Positions 27,694 to 36,657 of a stretch of 64,000 bases of DNA are shown piece by piece. Source of the DNA: Lachnospiraceae bacterium JLR.KK002 (GTDB lineage Bacteria; Bacillota; Clostridia; Lachnospirales; Lachnospiraceae). A program made the translations under genes and the position numbers. The stretch spans positions 2,254,501 through 2,318,500 of the forward strand of contig JAYMNP010000001.1 in NCBI GenBank assembly GCA_036941025.1. Direction: 5' to 3'. Below the pieces are notes generated by a model, which saw nothing but the letters and a program-made list of their open reading frames with translations, was not told the DNA's origin and did no database searches. How positions within the stretch are numbered: position 1 is the stretch's first letter; each line of letters opens with the position of its first letter.

Positions 27694-27731
27694 CTGTTTC
27701 AGATCTTTCCGGAAACACTGAACGAAACACT

Positions 27732-28721
27732 TCATAAAAAAATTGCCATAAGAAAAAATCCCTTTATACTCAGCAGAAACACCGCACATAAAACCGCAGT
27801 AACATACATCAGACGCCCGCTTCTTCTGATGTCCTCCGGCTCCACCGGGCGGATATCATCCCCAATGGATGGTTTTTCATGCTTTCTGCCAAAATACCAG
27901 GCATCTCCTGCAAGCTGCACCTGCAGAGCTCCCGCCATTACGGCCTCTGTCTGGGCGGAATTATGGCTTGCATGGCAAAACCGGTCCCGTCGAAAAATCC
28001 GGAAAGCCCCCCGCATATCCATTCCGCAGAAAGGACAGGCCAGTATCATAAACAGAGCGCTGATTCTGGCAGGAATAAAATTAACCACATCATCCAGAAC
28101 TGCCGCTCCCGTACCGAAATAGCGGTATCTGTCATTTTTATAACCCACCATGGAATCCATGGTATTGATGGATTTATAGAAAAAACCTCCCGCACCGCCA
28201 AACAGCGCCATATAAAACATAGGTGCAATTACCCCGTCCGACGTATTTTCCGCCACTGTTTCCACAGCCGCCCGGACCACGCCTTCCTCACTGAGATGTT
28301 CCGTATCCCTGCCCACTATCATGGAAACTGCTTTCCGGCCGGCCTCCACACCTTCTGTTTCCAGTGCTTCCTGTACCTTACCGCTCTCCTGCCTTAATGA
28401 TTTGGCTGCCAGAAGGGAACCGCATAAGACTGCCTCCACGCCCGTCCCCAGCAGAACATGAACATGATAGCAGGCCAGCAGCAATCCCAGGGGAATCAGG
28501 GTGGAACATCCTGTCACCAGAAATACCAGAACCACTCCGGATGTCCGTTCCCCTTTGGGCGTTTTGGGAAACAGGTTCCGCAGCCACCGTTCCGTTCTGG
28601 TAATCATTCCCCCTATGGCCTGTACCGGGTGATACCATCCCGGAGGGTCCCCCACAATAAAATCCAGCAGAATTCCCAGAAACAGCGCGGCAGTAGTACA
28701 GATATACAGATTCATTTTCAT
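27732..28721 (-). CDS. cbiB: Adenosylcobinamide-phosphate synthase (CbiB/CobD)
   Basis: An integral membrane enzyme that attaches aminopropanol (phosphate) to adenosylcobyric acid. The 329-residue length fits. Family features are LLDFIVGDPPGWYHPVQAIG near the N-terminus, VETVAENTSDGVIAPMFY, and KSINTMDSMVGYKNDRYRYFG in the middle. The start has GGAGAG upstream. It is about 17 kb from the other cobamide genes (45.8-54.4 kb), next to a small alarmone synthetase, so it is not in their operon. Confidence 0.93.
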   Translation of the reverse strand: MKMNLYICTTAALFLGILLDFIVGDPPGWYHPVQAIGGMITRTERWLRNLFPKTPKGERTSGVVLVFLVTGCSTLIPLGLLLACYHVHVLLGTGVEAVLCGSLLAAKSLRQESGKVQEALETEGVEAGRKAVSMIVGRDTEHLSEEGVVRAAVETVAENTSDGVIAPMFYMALFGGAGGFFYKSINTMDSMVGYKNDRYRYFGTGAAVLDDVVNFIPARISALFMILACPFCGMDMRGAFRIFRRDRFCHASHNSAQTEAVMAGALQVQLAGDAWYFGRKHEKPSIGDDIRPVEPEDIRRSGRLMYVTAVLCAVFLLSIKGFFLMAIFL

Positions 28722-28734
28722 TTTCTCTCCTTAC

Positions 28735-29346
28735 TCATTGTTCCAGCAAAACCGTATGCCCGTCGCTGTACTGCTCAAACCTGCTTTCAATTCTCACCAG
28801 ATGTTCTGCATATTCTTTCAGCTCTGCCGCCAGTTTCTCCCGGTCGTCCCGCTCCATTTTATAGAGTATCCGATGTTCCATACTGGCCCAGAAATCCATG
28901 GACATGGTGCGGAACTGTATTTCCACCGGAAAATATTCCATTCCGTCCAGACAGTACACCGGAATACCCACAATAATATGGTAACTTCGGTATCCATTGG
29001 GTTTTGGTTCAGAAATGTAATCACATTCCCGGATTACAATTAAATCCACCTGCCGCTTCAGTGCATCCACAAGATTGTAAATATCCTCCACAAAATAGCA
29101 GATGACACGGACGCCCGCAATATCCTGCAGATAATCCTTGGCGTTCATCACGGTAGGTTCCTTTTCTTTTTTCCTGAGTTTTTCCTCCATACTATCCTTT
29201 TCCTTAATACGGTTCTGGATATTATGGATGGGCTGGCCGGAAGATTCACTGTACAGATTATGCTTTAAAACGTTTAACCGGGCCAGCAGCACCTCACTGG
29301 CGTCCGCATAAGGCCGGATAAACGCATAATATTCCTCGTTCGTCAT
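28735..29346 (-). CDS. Small alarmone (ppGpp) synthetase, RelQ/YjbM type
   Basis: A 203-residue synthetase-only RelA/SpoT homologue. Substrate-binding segments are RIKEKDSMEEKL, DIAGVRVICYFVEDIY, YISEPKPNGYRSYH and the catalytic-glutamate motif VEIQFRTMSMDFWASMEH. It has no HD hydrolase, TGS or ACT domain, so it would make (p)ppGpp (or pGpp) in response to its own expression rather than to stalled ribosomes. An extended -10 promoter lies 36 bp upstream. cbiB starts 13 bp behind its stop. Confidence 0.92.
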   Translation of the reverse strand: MTNEEYYAFIRPYADASEVLLARLNVLKHNLYSESSGQPIHNIQNRIKEKDSMEEKLRKKEKEPTVMNAKDYLQDIAGVRVICYFVEDIYNLVDALKRQVDLIVIRECDYISEPKPNGYRSYHIIVGIPVYCLDGMEYFPVEIQFRTMSMDFWASMEHRILYKMERDDREKLAAELKEYAEHLVRIESRFEQYSDGHTVLLEQ

Positions 29347-29381
29347 CGGTTCCTGTTGTTCCTCCTCTATGTTATGGGTAA

Positions 29382-29390
29382 ATTATACCA
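29382..29390 (-). promoter_or_regulatory. Extended -10 promoter of the alarmone synthetase gene
   Basis: Minus-strand TGGTATAAT gives a TGn extended -10. No good -35 is present 17 bp upstream, which is acceptable for extended -10 promoters. The gap 29347-29505 holds nothing else recognisable. Confidence 0.6.
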
Positions 29391-29505
29391 GACCTCAGAC
29401 AAAAAGGTATAAAAAAATGTGATAAAAAATCTTAAAATTGTGTAAAATTGTCTTTACAGTCAGAACGCGTACGCTTCTGCCATGCAGCTTTTTCATCCCG
29501 GCTGT

Positions 29506-30487
29506 TTAAAACCCGCCCCTGTTCTCGAAAACTCCCTCCAAAACTCCTTCTTCCGTTCCGCCCCAGGGAGAAAAATCATATCCCGACAGGCTTGTGACAG
29601 AAATTTCCACCTGTCCATTCTCCCTGGAAAAGGACAGTGAAATCCTGTAATCTCCCCCTCCGCAAGAATCGTATGCCTGAAATTCCTTCCCGTCATCTCT
29701 GGCCCATGCAAAGCACAAATCGGCTGCCACTTCCCCGCCCTCCGAAAAAAGCATCAGATGGCTTTCCGAATAATAAGAAGGACGCAGTTCCATCCTTCGG
29801 CCCTCATGGAAAGAAGTATACCGCTTTCCCCACAGGCTGTCTTCTTTCATCCCCACAAATCCCTGTTTCCCGTTTACATTATAGATAACATAATACCCGG
29901 AAGGAAGGGTTTCTCTGATTCCGGTATACATCCCTGACCAGAAAAGAAGTTCTTCTGACATCTTCTCCAGGGGACAGCCCGGCAGATAAATAAGAAATTC
30001 TTCTCCATCATCAAATCCATATGGTTCACTGTAAATATACCGGATATTATCCTCATAATACTCCGTTCCCGGCGTCCCTTCCCCATTCAGATACTCCAGT
30101 GTCATGGCGTATGTATACCGGCCAGTCCGTTCCGGTATGGAAAATTTCCCATCAAAATTGCAGACATACACCGTACCGGCAAAATATCCTGTTCCCGCGT
30201 CTCCCATGTCGGAATCATGATACCGGCCCGTAAAAGTTCCGTCCGTATGCAGGTTGAAATATGTTGCCCAGCCGCCTGCTCCGCTTGCTGAAATCAAATC
30301 CTCCGGGCATCTGTTCCAGCAAAACCTTTCCATCCGGAAGAAAATGTTCCAGCTTTAACTCCAGGCTGCCGGAGAATTCTAAAACCGTCATCTGAATTCC
30401 GGCAGTTCTGTTTTTATTCCCGCAGCCTGCGGCTGCCAGGAAGCAGAGCAACAGACACAGAACTGCCGGCGAACATATTTTTCTCAT
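29506..30487 (-). pseudogene. Frameshifted lipoprotein gene of unknown function
   Basis: Two overlapping frames make up one protein. The first (from the ATG at 30487) starts MRKICSPAVLCLLLCFLAAAG with a lipobox cysteine (AAGC), a secreted lipoprotein leader, and runs to LEQMP. The second carries EDLISASGAGGWATYFNLH, TDGTFTGRYHDSDMGD and about 250 further residues. They join if one C is removed from CCC (plus-strand GGG at 30305-30307). No enzymatic motif is recognised; the repeated SGAGGW/TFTGRYHD pattern resembles surface lipoproteins of gut Clostridia. Either the gene is inactive in this strain, or it is phase-variable at the C tract, or this is a sequencing error. Confidence 0.7.
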
Positions 30488-31241
30488 ACTATACAATCCG
30501 GTCAATTTCAGAATATTCCTTTTTTTCCTTCTCAACAAAAGAAAACGTATCTGCCATTTGCATGAAATACCCGGAAGTGAATTTCCTGCCATTTAAAACA
30601 CCTGACTTTGATAATAAGAGTGAAGAAGATGAAATTGCAGCAAAAACAACATCTGTACCTTTTGTCGGCAAAACCCGTTTTTCAGTTTATCTGTTTGTTC
30701 TTCACCATTATGGCACATTTATCATAATTTTAAAATGTTTTCCGGATTTTCTCCACATCCAGCATTTCAAGGTCCCCCGCCAGTTCTGTCAACTCTGCCT
30801 CCAGACAAAACAAATCTACTGCTGTAAATGGCCTGGGCAGGGATTTCAAGCTGTAAAAGCAGAATCGTATAGCAGGCAAGAGCGCCTCCGGGAATGGGCG
30901 GTGTAGCCACAGCCAGTACTACCACAATGATCAGCGCTGTAATCAGCCATACCGGGGATATCTTCACACCATAAATCTCCGCCATGCAAATTCCCATTAC
31001 AAAATATAAAATAGAAAACCCCGGCATGAATACCACCTGTCCAAGAGGAACGCCGATATTTACAATTTTTTTATCAATCCCCAGCTTTTCCTCGCACACT
31101 TTCCTGTTTTCCAAAAATGCGGCAGAAGAAGAAGCTGTTGTCAGACCGATCAGAAAAACCGGAAAAACTTTTTTCAGGAAGACTGCCAAAAATGAAAACG
31201 GGGACAAAAGTACTGATATTTTCCATGATTAGTAATATAAT

Positions 31242-32708
31242 CACCACTTTACAACTATTATAAATAGCGCTCCTTTTGCTGAACAAGGTATTTTAAGGCT
31301 CTCATAAGGGCAGATGATTTTATTATACTTTCGCTCTTTTTCACGAAAGTGGCAAAAAATACCTCCTGCCTGATCCGCTCGCTGAGCACAAACCTGAAAT
31401 CCTGTGCGCTTTCCCTACGGTACTTTGAAAATGCTTCATCCTGATATGGCAGCAGTTTCATCGCACAATAAGCTATGTTGATCAGATTAACCAGCATTTC
31501 AATCCCTTTCCGGCTGCGCACCATATAGCTGCATAGTGACCAGAAGGTTTTCTGTTCGTAATAGCTGACTTCTATCTTCCATCTGAATGAGTACAGGAAC
31601 AAGGGGATGTAATCCATCCATGCACTCCCCGTCTGGTTCAGGGGGGTCTTTTCCTGCCATGCACAAAAAATCTGCAGCTGTGTGGGGAAAACCGTACTGA
31701 AGAACAGGCGCCTGGAACCGCCTTCCTTCTCTGTGGCTGTCACATAGGCAAAAACTTCCCTTGTGCCGAAAATATTTGTAAGGACACGGCGCATCCCAAT
31801 ATAATAACCGCCTATTTTTTCATCCGAAAGTGTAAAATCTTTTTCCGCCGAAAGACGTTTCCCATGTTTTGCAGGCCTGCCCCTTTTTCCGGTCGGCTGC
31901 GGGGCAAGGTCATAAAGGACAGAGTCATACCTTGCATTTCCGATTAGGCCAAGGTTTGGGTATTCATCCACGACAGAAACCAGATCCCCTTTTGTATACC
32001 AGCTGTCGCATAGGATAATGACATTCGCCTTTTCCTGTAATTCAGGCATGGCCTGGCGTACCATGGAAGCAGCCAGCTTTAATTTTGACTCTTCTTTCTG
32101 CCACATACGGTAGGAAAGCGGAAACGCCTGGTAAACAATCTTGCCTTTATCCCACATTGGCACACAGAGCATGACACTTACAAAGCAGTGCCCATTCAGG
32201 TAGCCGCTGCCGTTGTGCGCGGAATGGTCAAAGAGTTTTGAGACATCCTCAAATTTCTTTCCATATTTGGGAACAATGGTATCATCCATGCATAAAAAAA
32301 CGGGCTGCGTCTCTAAGGATTTCGGGATTAGTTTCAATGCCATAGATGCTGTTGCATTCATAAACCTGGAATAATCCACTTTGGCATAGGAGCAGGCATA
32401 GTAAAAGGCATTCAGGGATTTATCTGTTAGCTTTGACAGGAAATGTCTGTAAAGGAAACGGATGGAATCCGCTGACTCCAGTGTCAGTATGGACAGCAGG
32501 AGCAGGACCAATGTCTCGGCTGTAGGAATGGAACAAGCCTCAAAATAAATGTAAAAATAATGATAAAGTCTACCAATTATAGTTTTTTCGTTGTATAATA
32601 AGTCTGTCGTACAGGATCACTTTCTTTCGTATTTTTTTGTTTGCAAACTTATTATACATCAGAAAGTCCTGTATGACATTTTTTTTATGGAAAAGTTGTA
32701 AAGTGGTG
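31242..32708 (-). mobile_element. IS4-family insertion sequence, 1467 bp
   Basis: Bounded by 15-bp inverted repeats CACCACTTTACAACT (31242-31256) and its complement (32694-32708). It is flanked by a perfect 9-bp target duplication TAATATAAT (31233-31241 and 32709-32717). It carries one transposase gene whose stop is two bases inside the left repeat. A 9-bp duplication and the YREK-type transposase fit the IS4 family. It lies inside the decayed symporter gene, and its ends appear intact. Confidence 0.93.
31258..32511 (-). CDS. IS4-family DDE transposase
   Basis: 417 residues from a TTG codon. Catalytic features are MDDTIVPKYGK (first Asp), IILCDSWYTKGDLV (second Asp) and YSFRWKIEVSYYEQK, which matches the Y-x2-R-x3-E-x6-K signature holding the catalytic Glu. 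The reading frame is open upstream for a further 33 codons with no ATG, GTG or TTG. The residues just upstream (SIPTAET) look like coding sequence, so the true start is unclear and may be an unusual codon, or the start region may be damaged. RGRPAKHGKR in the middle is a basic DNA-contact-like stretch. Confidence 0.9.
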   Translation of the reverse strand: MVLLLLSILTLESADSIRFLYRHFLSKLTDKSLNAFYYACSYAKVDYSRFMNATASMALKLIPKSLETQPVFLCMDDTIVPKYGKKFEDVSKLFDHSAHNGSGYLNGHCFVSVMLCVPMWDKGKIVYQAFPLSYRMWQKEESKLKLAASMVRQAMPELQEKANVIILCDSWYTKGDLVSVVDEYPNLGLIGNARYDSVLYDLAPQPTGKRGRPAKHGKRLSAEKDFTLSDEKIGGYYIGMRRVLTNIFGTREVFAYVTATEKEGGSRRLFFSTVFPTQLQIFCAWQEKTPLNQTGSAWMDYIPLFLYSFRWKIEVSYYEQKTFWSLCSYMVRSRKGIEMLVNLINIAYCAMKLLPYQDEAFSKYRRESAQDFRFVLSERIRQEVFFATFVKKSESIIKSSALMRALKYLVQQKERYL

Positions 32709-33299
32709 TAATATAATGACATTTGCCTGTTTTAAAAACATTGAAACAACCGCAGCCCTGTTCCCCAGAATCAGCATTGCCATCCCTGCAAGAACTGCAA
32801 GAAAAATAATCTGTAAAGGATTTCCCTCCAAAAAAGGAGTTAAAAAATTGTCCGGTACAATTCCCAGAACCATTTCCAGAAGTTCCGAAAGCCGAAAAGA
32901 ACTGCTGCCTGCAGTGATACGGCAGGAGATAATTTTTTCTTTTTTAACACAAAGGTAAGGTAATTGACTCCGTTTTTGAACTGCCATGCGGGAATTTCTC
33001 CCATACCTGAAAGGATGCCTTTTAAGATAGCGCTTTCTTCGCCGCCATCCGTATGGACCACATCCAATCTTTCTCCCGGAATAGAAAAACTGGCATGCAG
33101 ACGGTTTATCCGCTTTCTGCACTGAAACTGAAAAGTCCCCTTTGCGCCAAAAGCTTCCTGATATTTCATCAGTATCTCTTCCACAGCCAGTCGTGTGCGG
33201 AGAATGTCTCTTTTTTCTCCATTGGCGCGTTCACAAAATATCTCTACTTGATGACACGCCGCATCTATATCATGATTTGTCAGGTTGTAATCCTGCATT

Positions 33300-33764
33300 T
33301 TAAACTCCTAAAAGATTAAATCCGTTCATGCGGTACTGTCTGATCTTGTCTTTCATCTCTTCTGTTCTTCTCTTATTGATATCCTGCTTTTCATAAATAT
33401 CGTCCAGCAGCAGATCGATATTTTTCTGCATCAGCATATTGGTCTGTACCATATTCTGCATGATATCAATTGCATTTCCGGGATTTCTTCTGATAAATTC
33501 TTCCAGAGAATCCTTTGTAATGCGCATCAGAAGCACATCCTCATAGGCAACCACCGTATAAATACCTGGCTGGCTGGAAAACACATTGGTTTCGCCGAAA
33601 CACCTGGACCTGGAATAAATCCCAATCAGGTGTTCCTCCTTTTCCCCATACCGGATATAAACTGCTACAGAACCGGATATAATTTTGTACATTTCCTCAT
33701 AAGTTTCGCCTTCTTTCAAAATAATATCGTCCGCATGAAATTCCAACATTGATGCATTTTCCAT
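33300..33764 (-). CDS. Cyclic-nucleotide-binding (CAP effector-type) protein
   Basis: 154 residues from the ATG at 33764, which has AAAGGAG upstream; an in-frame ATG at 33818 overlaps the symporter stop. A cNMP-binding beta-roll (about 5-120) shows LKEGETYEEMYKIISGSVAV, RSRCFGETNVFSS (the FGE phosphate-cassette region) and a hinge ending RITKDSLEEF. A helical tail with NIDLLLDDIYEKQDINKRR follows, and there is no helix-turn-helix. It is therefore a sensor or regulatory subunit rather than a DNA-binding CRP protein. It lies between two symporter genes in an uptake locus and may control transport activity by protein contact. Confidence 0.82.
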   Translation of the reverse strand: MENASMLEFHADDIILKEGETYEEMYKIISGSVAVYIRYGEKEEHLIGIYSRSRCFGETNVFSSQPGIYTVVAYEDVLLMRITKDSLEEFIRRNPGNAIDIMQNMVQTNMLMQKNIDLLLDDIYEKQDINKRRTEEMKDKIRQYRMNGFNLLGV

Positions 33765-33810
33765 TTTTTCTCCTTTTCTTCTGCTGACAGTTCGGGTTCT
33801 TTCAGCTATT

Positions 33811-35397
33811 TCATACATTTTTCTTCTCTCTCAGTTTTCCCACATCCAGCATGTCAAGACCGGCAGACAGTTCCACAAGTTCCGCCTGCAGACAGAACAG
33901 GTTCACCGCTGTGGTAACAAATTCCATTATTACATTGAGGGCAATGGTGACCGCTACAGCCTCCATGGGAATCTTAAGCTGGGCAAACAAAATCGTATAA
34001 CAGGTCAGCGCACCGCCGGGAACAGGAGGCGCCGCCACCGCAAGCACAACAGCAATGAGACCGGCCGTAACCAGCCATGCCGGAGAAACCGTCACGCCAT
34101 AGATTTCAGCCATACAAAATCCCACCGCCAGAAACATAACGGAAACCCCCGGCATAAAGATAACCTGCCCTAAAGGGATACCAAAATTAACGATCCTTCT
34201 GTCAATCCCAAGGTCTTTTTCACAGCACTCCATATTCACCCCAAATGCGGCAGAAGAAGACGCCGTGGTTAATGCAATCAGAAAAGTGGGCGTCATCTTT
34301 TTCAGCAATACCACAGGCTGTACCTTCCTCCTTTTGCATACCAGCACAAGATACACTGCCAGAAGAACAGTATCTCCCATAAGCATTACCAGAATCACCT
34401 TATATAAAGGAAGAAATACTGAAAAGCTGTTACCCAGTATCATATTTAAAATGCTGCCGAACACAAACACTGGAACAAAAGAACTGACGGCCTCCATAAT
34501 AAGCTGTATCATATAATTGGACTGTTCCACAAAGGCCGCGGCAATTGTAGCTTTGTTTCCCAGAATCAGCATTGCGATTCCGATTAAAACTGACACAAAA
34601 ATAATCTGCATGGGATTCCCTTCTGTAAAGGGCGTAAAAAAGTTGTCTGGTACAATATCCAGAACCATTTGAAACAATTCAGAAAAATCAAACTTTCCCC
34701 CGTCTCCGGTTTTAAGAGAAAAAAATGGTATGGCCACCACACATACGGGCAGTGTCAGAAGAATCGTCATCCACATAAAGCGTCCAATCATCCTCTTTCC
34801 GATTCTGCCCATAGCCGCCATGTCCCCAATGCTGTATATTCCCCATACAATGGAAAGAAACACCATAGGACCTGCAATGGCTGATAAAAGCCCCATAAAA
34901 CGGTTAAATACCGGGCTGATAATCTCATTTGCAAGAAAAGTCCTGACACTCTCCGGCAGGAAACTGCACACACCGCCGCACAAAAATGCCAGTACTACGG
35001 ACAGTGCCAGTGAAGCCATCTGAGAACGTTTCTTCTTTTTGGGAGTAAATATAATAAGATTCTCTCCATTTTTGTACTGCCACGCGGGCGCAACCCCCAT
35101 ATTGGCCAGCAGTCCCCGCAGTACCTGGCTCTGTTCTTCCTCCCCTGTATCAAAGGGATCAAACCTTTCTCCTGGCAGGAAAAGTTCCAGCCGAATCCGA
35201 TTAAGACGTTTGATATATTTTTGTGCAAATACCGCCTCCACGCCGAAAGCCTCCTGGTACTTTAACAGCGTTTCCTCCACTGCAAGCCGGATTTGGATAA
35301 TATTTCTGGCGTCAACGCCCCATTCTCCAAGCGTCTTTTCTGCAAGGCTGCTTGTCTGTGCAATATTTTCATTATTTAATTTCAACTTTTCCATCAT
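33811..35397 (-). CDS. GHKL-like domain fused to dicarboxylate/amino acid:cation symporter
   Basis: About 529 residues. Residues 1-115 form a cytosolic domain resembling the RsbW-type histidine-kinase-like ATPase fold: IRLAVEETLLKYQEAFG, LELFLPGERFDPFD and NGENLIIFTPKKKKR, but without the usual asparagine of the N box. From about 125 onward is a DAACS (SDF) symporter with eight or so helices, a serine-rich re-entrant loop TASSSAAF, QVIFMPGVSVMF in place of the NMDGT block, and PPVPGGALTCYTILF. It would import glutamate, aspartate or a dicarboxylate with cations. The start is either of two adjacent ATGs; 35397 is used. The fusion is unusual, and a truncated paralogue with the same fusion lies downstream. 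Confidence 0.85.
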   Translation of the reverse strand: MMEKLKLNNENIAQTSSLAEKTLGEWGVDARNIIQIRLAVEETLLKYQEAFGVEAVFAQKYIKRLNRIRLELFLPGERFDPFDTGEEEQSQVLRGLLANMGVAPAWQYKNGENLIIFTPKKKKRSQMASLALSVVLAFLCGGVCSFLPESVRTFLANEIISPVFNRFMGLLSAIAGPMVFLSIVWGIYSIGDMAAMGRIGKRMIGRFMWMTILLTLPVCVVAIPFFSLKTGDGGKFDFSELFQMVLDIVPDNFFTPFTEGNPMQIIFVSVLIGIAMLILGNKATIAAAFVEQSNYMIQLIMEAVSSFVPVFVFGSILNMILGNSFSVFLPLYKVILVMLMGDTVLLAVYLVLVCKRRKVQPVVLLKKMTPTFLIALTTASSSAAFGVNMECCEKDLGIDRRIVNFGIPLGQVIFMPGVSVMFLAVGFCMAEIYGVTVSPAWLVTAGLIAVVLAVAAPPVPGGALTCYTILFAQLKIPMEAVAVTIALNVIMEFVTTAVNLFCLQAELVELSAGLDMLDVGKLREKKNV

Positions 35398-35514
35398 TTT
35401 TTCTCTTATTTCCAATTAAGCATTTTTTAAGAAACTCTCTGTACGCTGTTTTATCCTTGCATCTGCTTTCTGTACGCAAAACAAAGCATGGCAATGCCAT
35501 CAAACTTTCTTAAT

Positions 35515-36657
35515 CTATATACTGATAATAAATTGATTCCTTCCATCCACAAACGTATGCTCCATCTTTTTAGACATTCCTTTTACCATCCTGCCGGACA
35601 AATCTTCTTCATCCCCAAAAGGATGAAAGGAAGGCCCATAATAGGAAAATCGCATCTGCGCCAGATTTTCCCTCTCGCTGTATTCCACATCCAGAGAAAG
35701 ATCCCTTTCCTCCGCTTCCCCTGCCGCAGGCAGAAGTTTTTGCATCAGCACTTCCTCCACAACAAGCTGCATGGCGTAAATCTGTCTCTGTGAAAACTGC
35801 TGCTTACGTCCGAACTCCTCAAGACTTGTCATAAAGGCCGGAAAATCAAAATCACGTGAGATTTTTTCCACATGGAGCACCTTAAGCTGCCGGATAAATA
35901 TCCTGGTTCTCTCCCTCTTTGGATGCTCAAAAATCTGTTCCGGCGTTCCGTCCTCATAGATTTCGCCCTGATCCATATAAAATATCCGGGTGGATACATC
36001 CCGGGCAAACTTCATTTCATGCGTCACGATCATCATGGTCATTCCCTGCTCTGCCAGCCTGCGGATAACTGAAAGAACTTCCCCCACCATAGTGGGATCC
36101 AGGGCGGAAGTCGGCTCGTCAAAAAGAATAATTTCCGGTTCCATGGCCACCGTCCTTGCAATAGCCGCACGCTGCTTCTGTCCTCCTGAAAGTTCATCCG
36201 GATAAGAAAAAGCCTTGTCTGCAAGCCCTATGTTACGCAGCAGTTCCATCCCTTTATCATAGGCCTCCTGCCGGCTTCTGCCAAGAAGATCCACCTGCCC
36301 CATCATGATATTTTCTATAATGGTCTTGTGTGCAAACAGGTTGAAGGACTGAAATACCATTCCCATCTTCCGCCTTACCAGATTTACCTTACATTTCCTG
36401 TCCGTTATTACCACACCGTCTACCACAATCTCGCCTTTTGCAGGCGTCTCCAGAAGATTAATACATCGAAGCAGGGTTGACTTCCCTGTGCCTGACGGAC
36501 CTATAATGGAAATCACCTCTCCTTTTTTAATCTCCACGCTTACATCCTTCAAAGGGGTTACGTTTAAATATTCCTTACACAGATGCCGAATCGATATTAT
36601 ACTCGTGTTCATACTTCCCCCGGCACAGACGTCCCCGATTTCATGCTTTTCTGCCAT
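35515..36657 (-). CDS. Polar amino acid ABC transporter ATPase with GHKL-like C-terminal extension
   Basis: About 380 residues from the ATG at 36657, which overlaps the permease stop (TGATG). Residues 15-255 are a GlnQ/HisP-type ATPase: [20 protein letters not shown] (Walker A), [13 protein letters not shown] (signature) and [13 protein letters not shown] (Walker B). The last 125 residues are not part of this family. They show [31 protein letters not shown] and [10 protein letters not shown], which follow the same plan as the RsbW-like domain on the nearby symporter, again without the N-box Asn. A methionine-type regulatory domain was considered but does not fit. An internal ATG at 36612 is a weaker start candidate. 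Confidence 0.85.
   Translation of the reverse strand: MAEKHEIGDVCAGGSMNTSIISIRHLCKEYLNVTPLKDVSVEIKKGEVISIIGPSGTGKSTLLRCINLLETPAKGEIVVDGVVITDRKCKVNLVRRKMGMVFQSFNLFAHKTIIENIMMGQVDLLGRSRQEAYDKGMELLRNIGLADKAFSYPDELSGGQKQRAAIARTVAMEPEIILFDEPTSALDPTMVGEVLSVIRRLAEQGMTMMIVTHEMKFARDVSTRIFYMDQGEIYEDGTPEQIFEHPKRERTRIFIRQLKVLHVEKISRDFDFPAFMTSLEEFGRKQQFSQRQIYAMQLVVEEVLMQKLLPAAGEAEERDLSLDVEYSERENLAQMRFSYYGPSFHPFGDEEDLSGRMVKGMSKKMEHTFVDGRNQFIISI

Larger units (their letters stand above)
30730..33298 (-). pseudogene. Decayed symporter paralogue interrupted by an IS
   Basis: A degraded copy of the neighbouring 529-residue symporter. It starts at the ATG at 33298 behind AGGAG with a complete GHKL-like N-terminal domain (RLAVEEILMKYQEAFG, SIPGERLDVVHTDGGEES). 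About 100 residues of membrane domain are then missing before ELLEMVLGIVPDNFLTPF. An IS4 element splits QANVI from ILLIMENISTFVPVF. A further 50-residue gap and frameshift follow FGS, and another deletion and frameshift precede the LEMLDVEKIRKTF end. Removing the IS and one target copy restores the frame at that point, so the IS is a late event on an already broken, or later decayed, gene. Confidence 0.88.
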
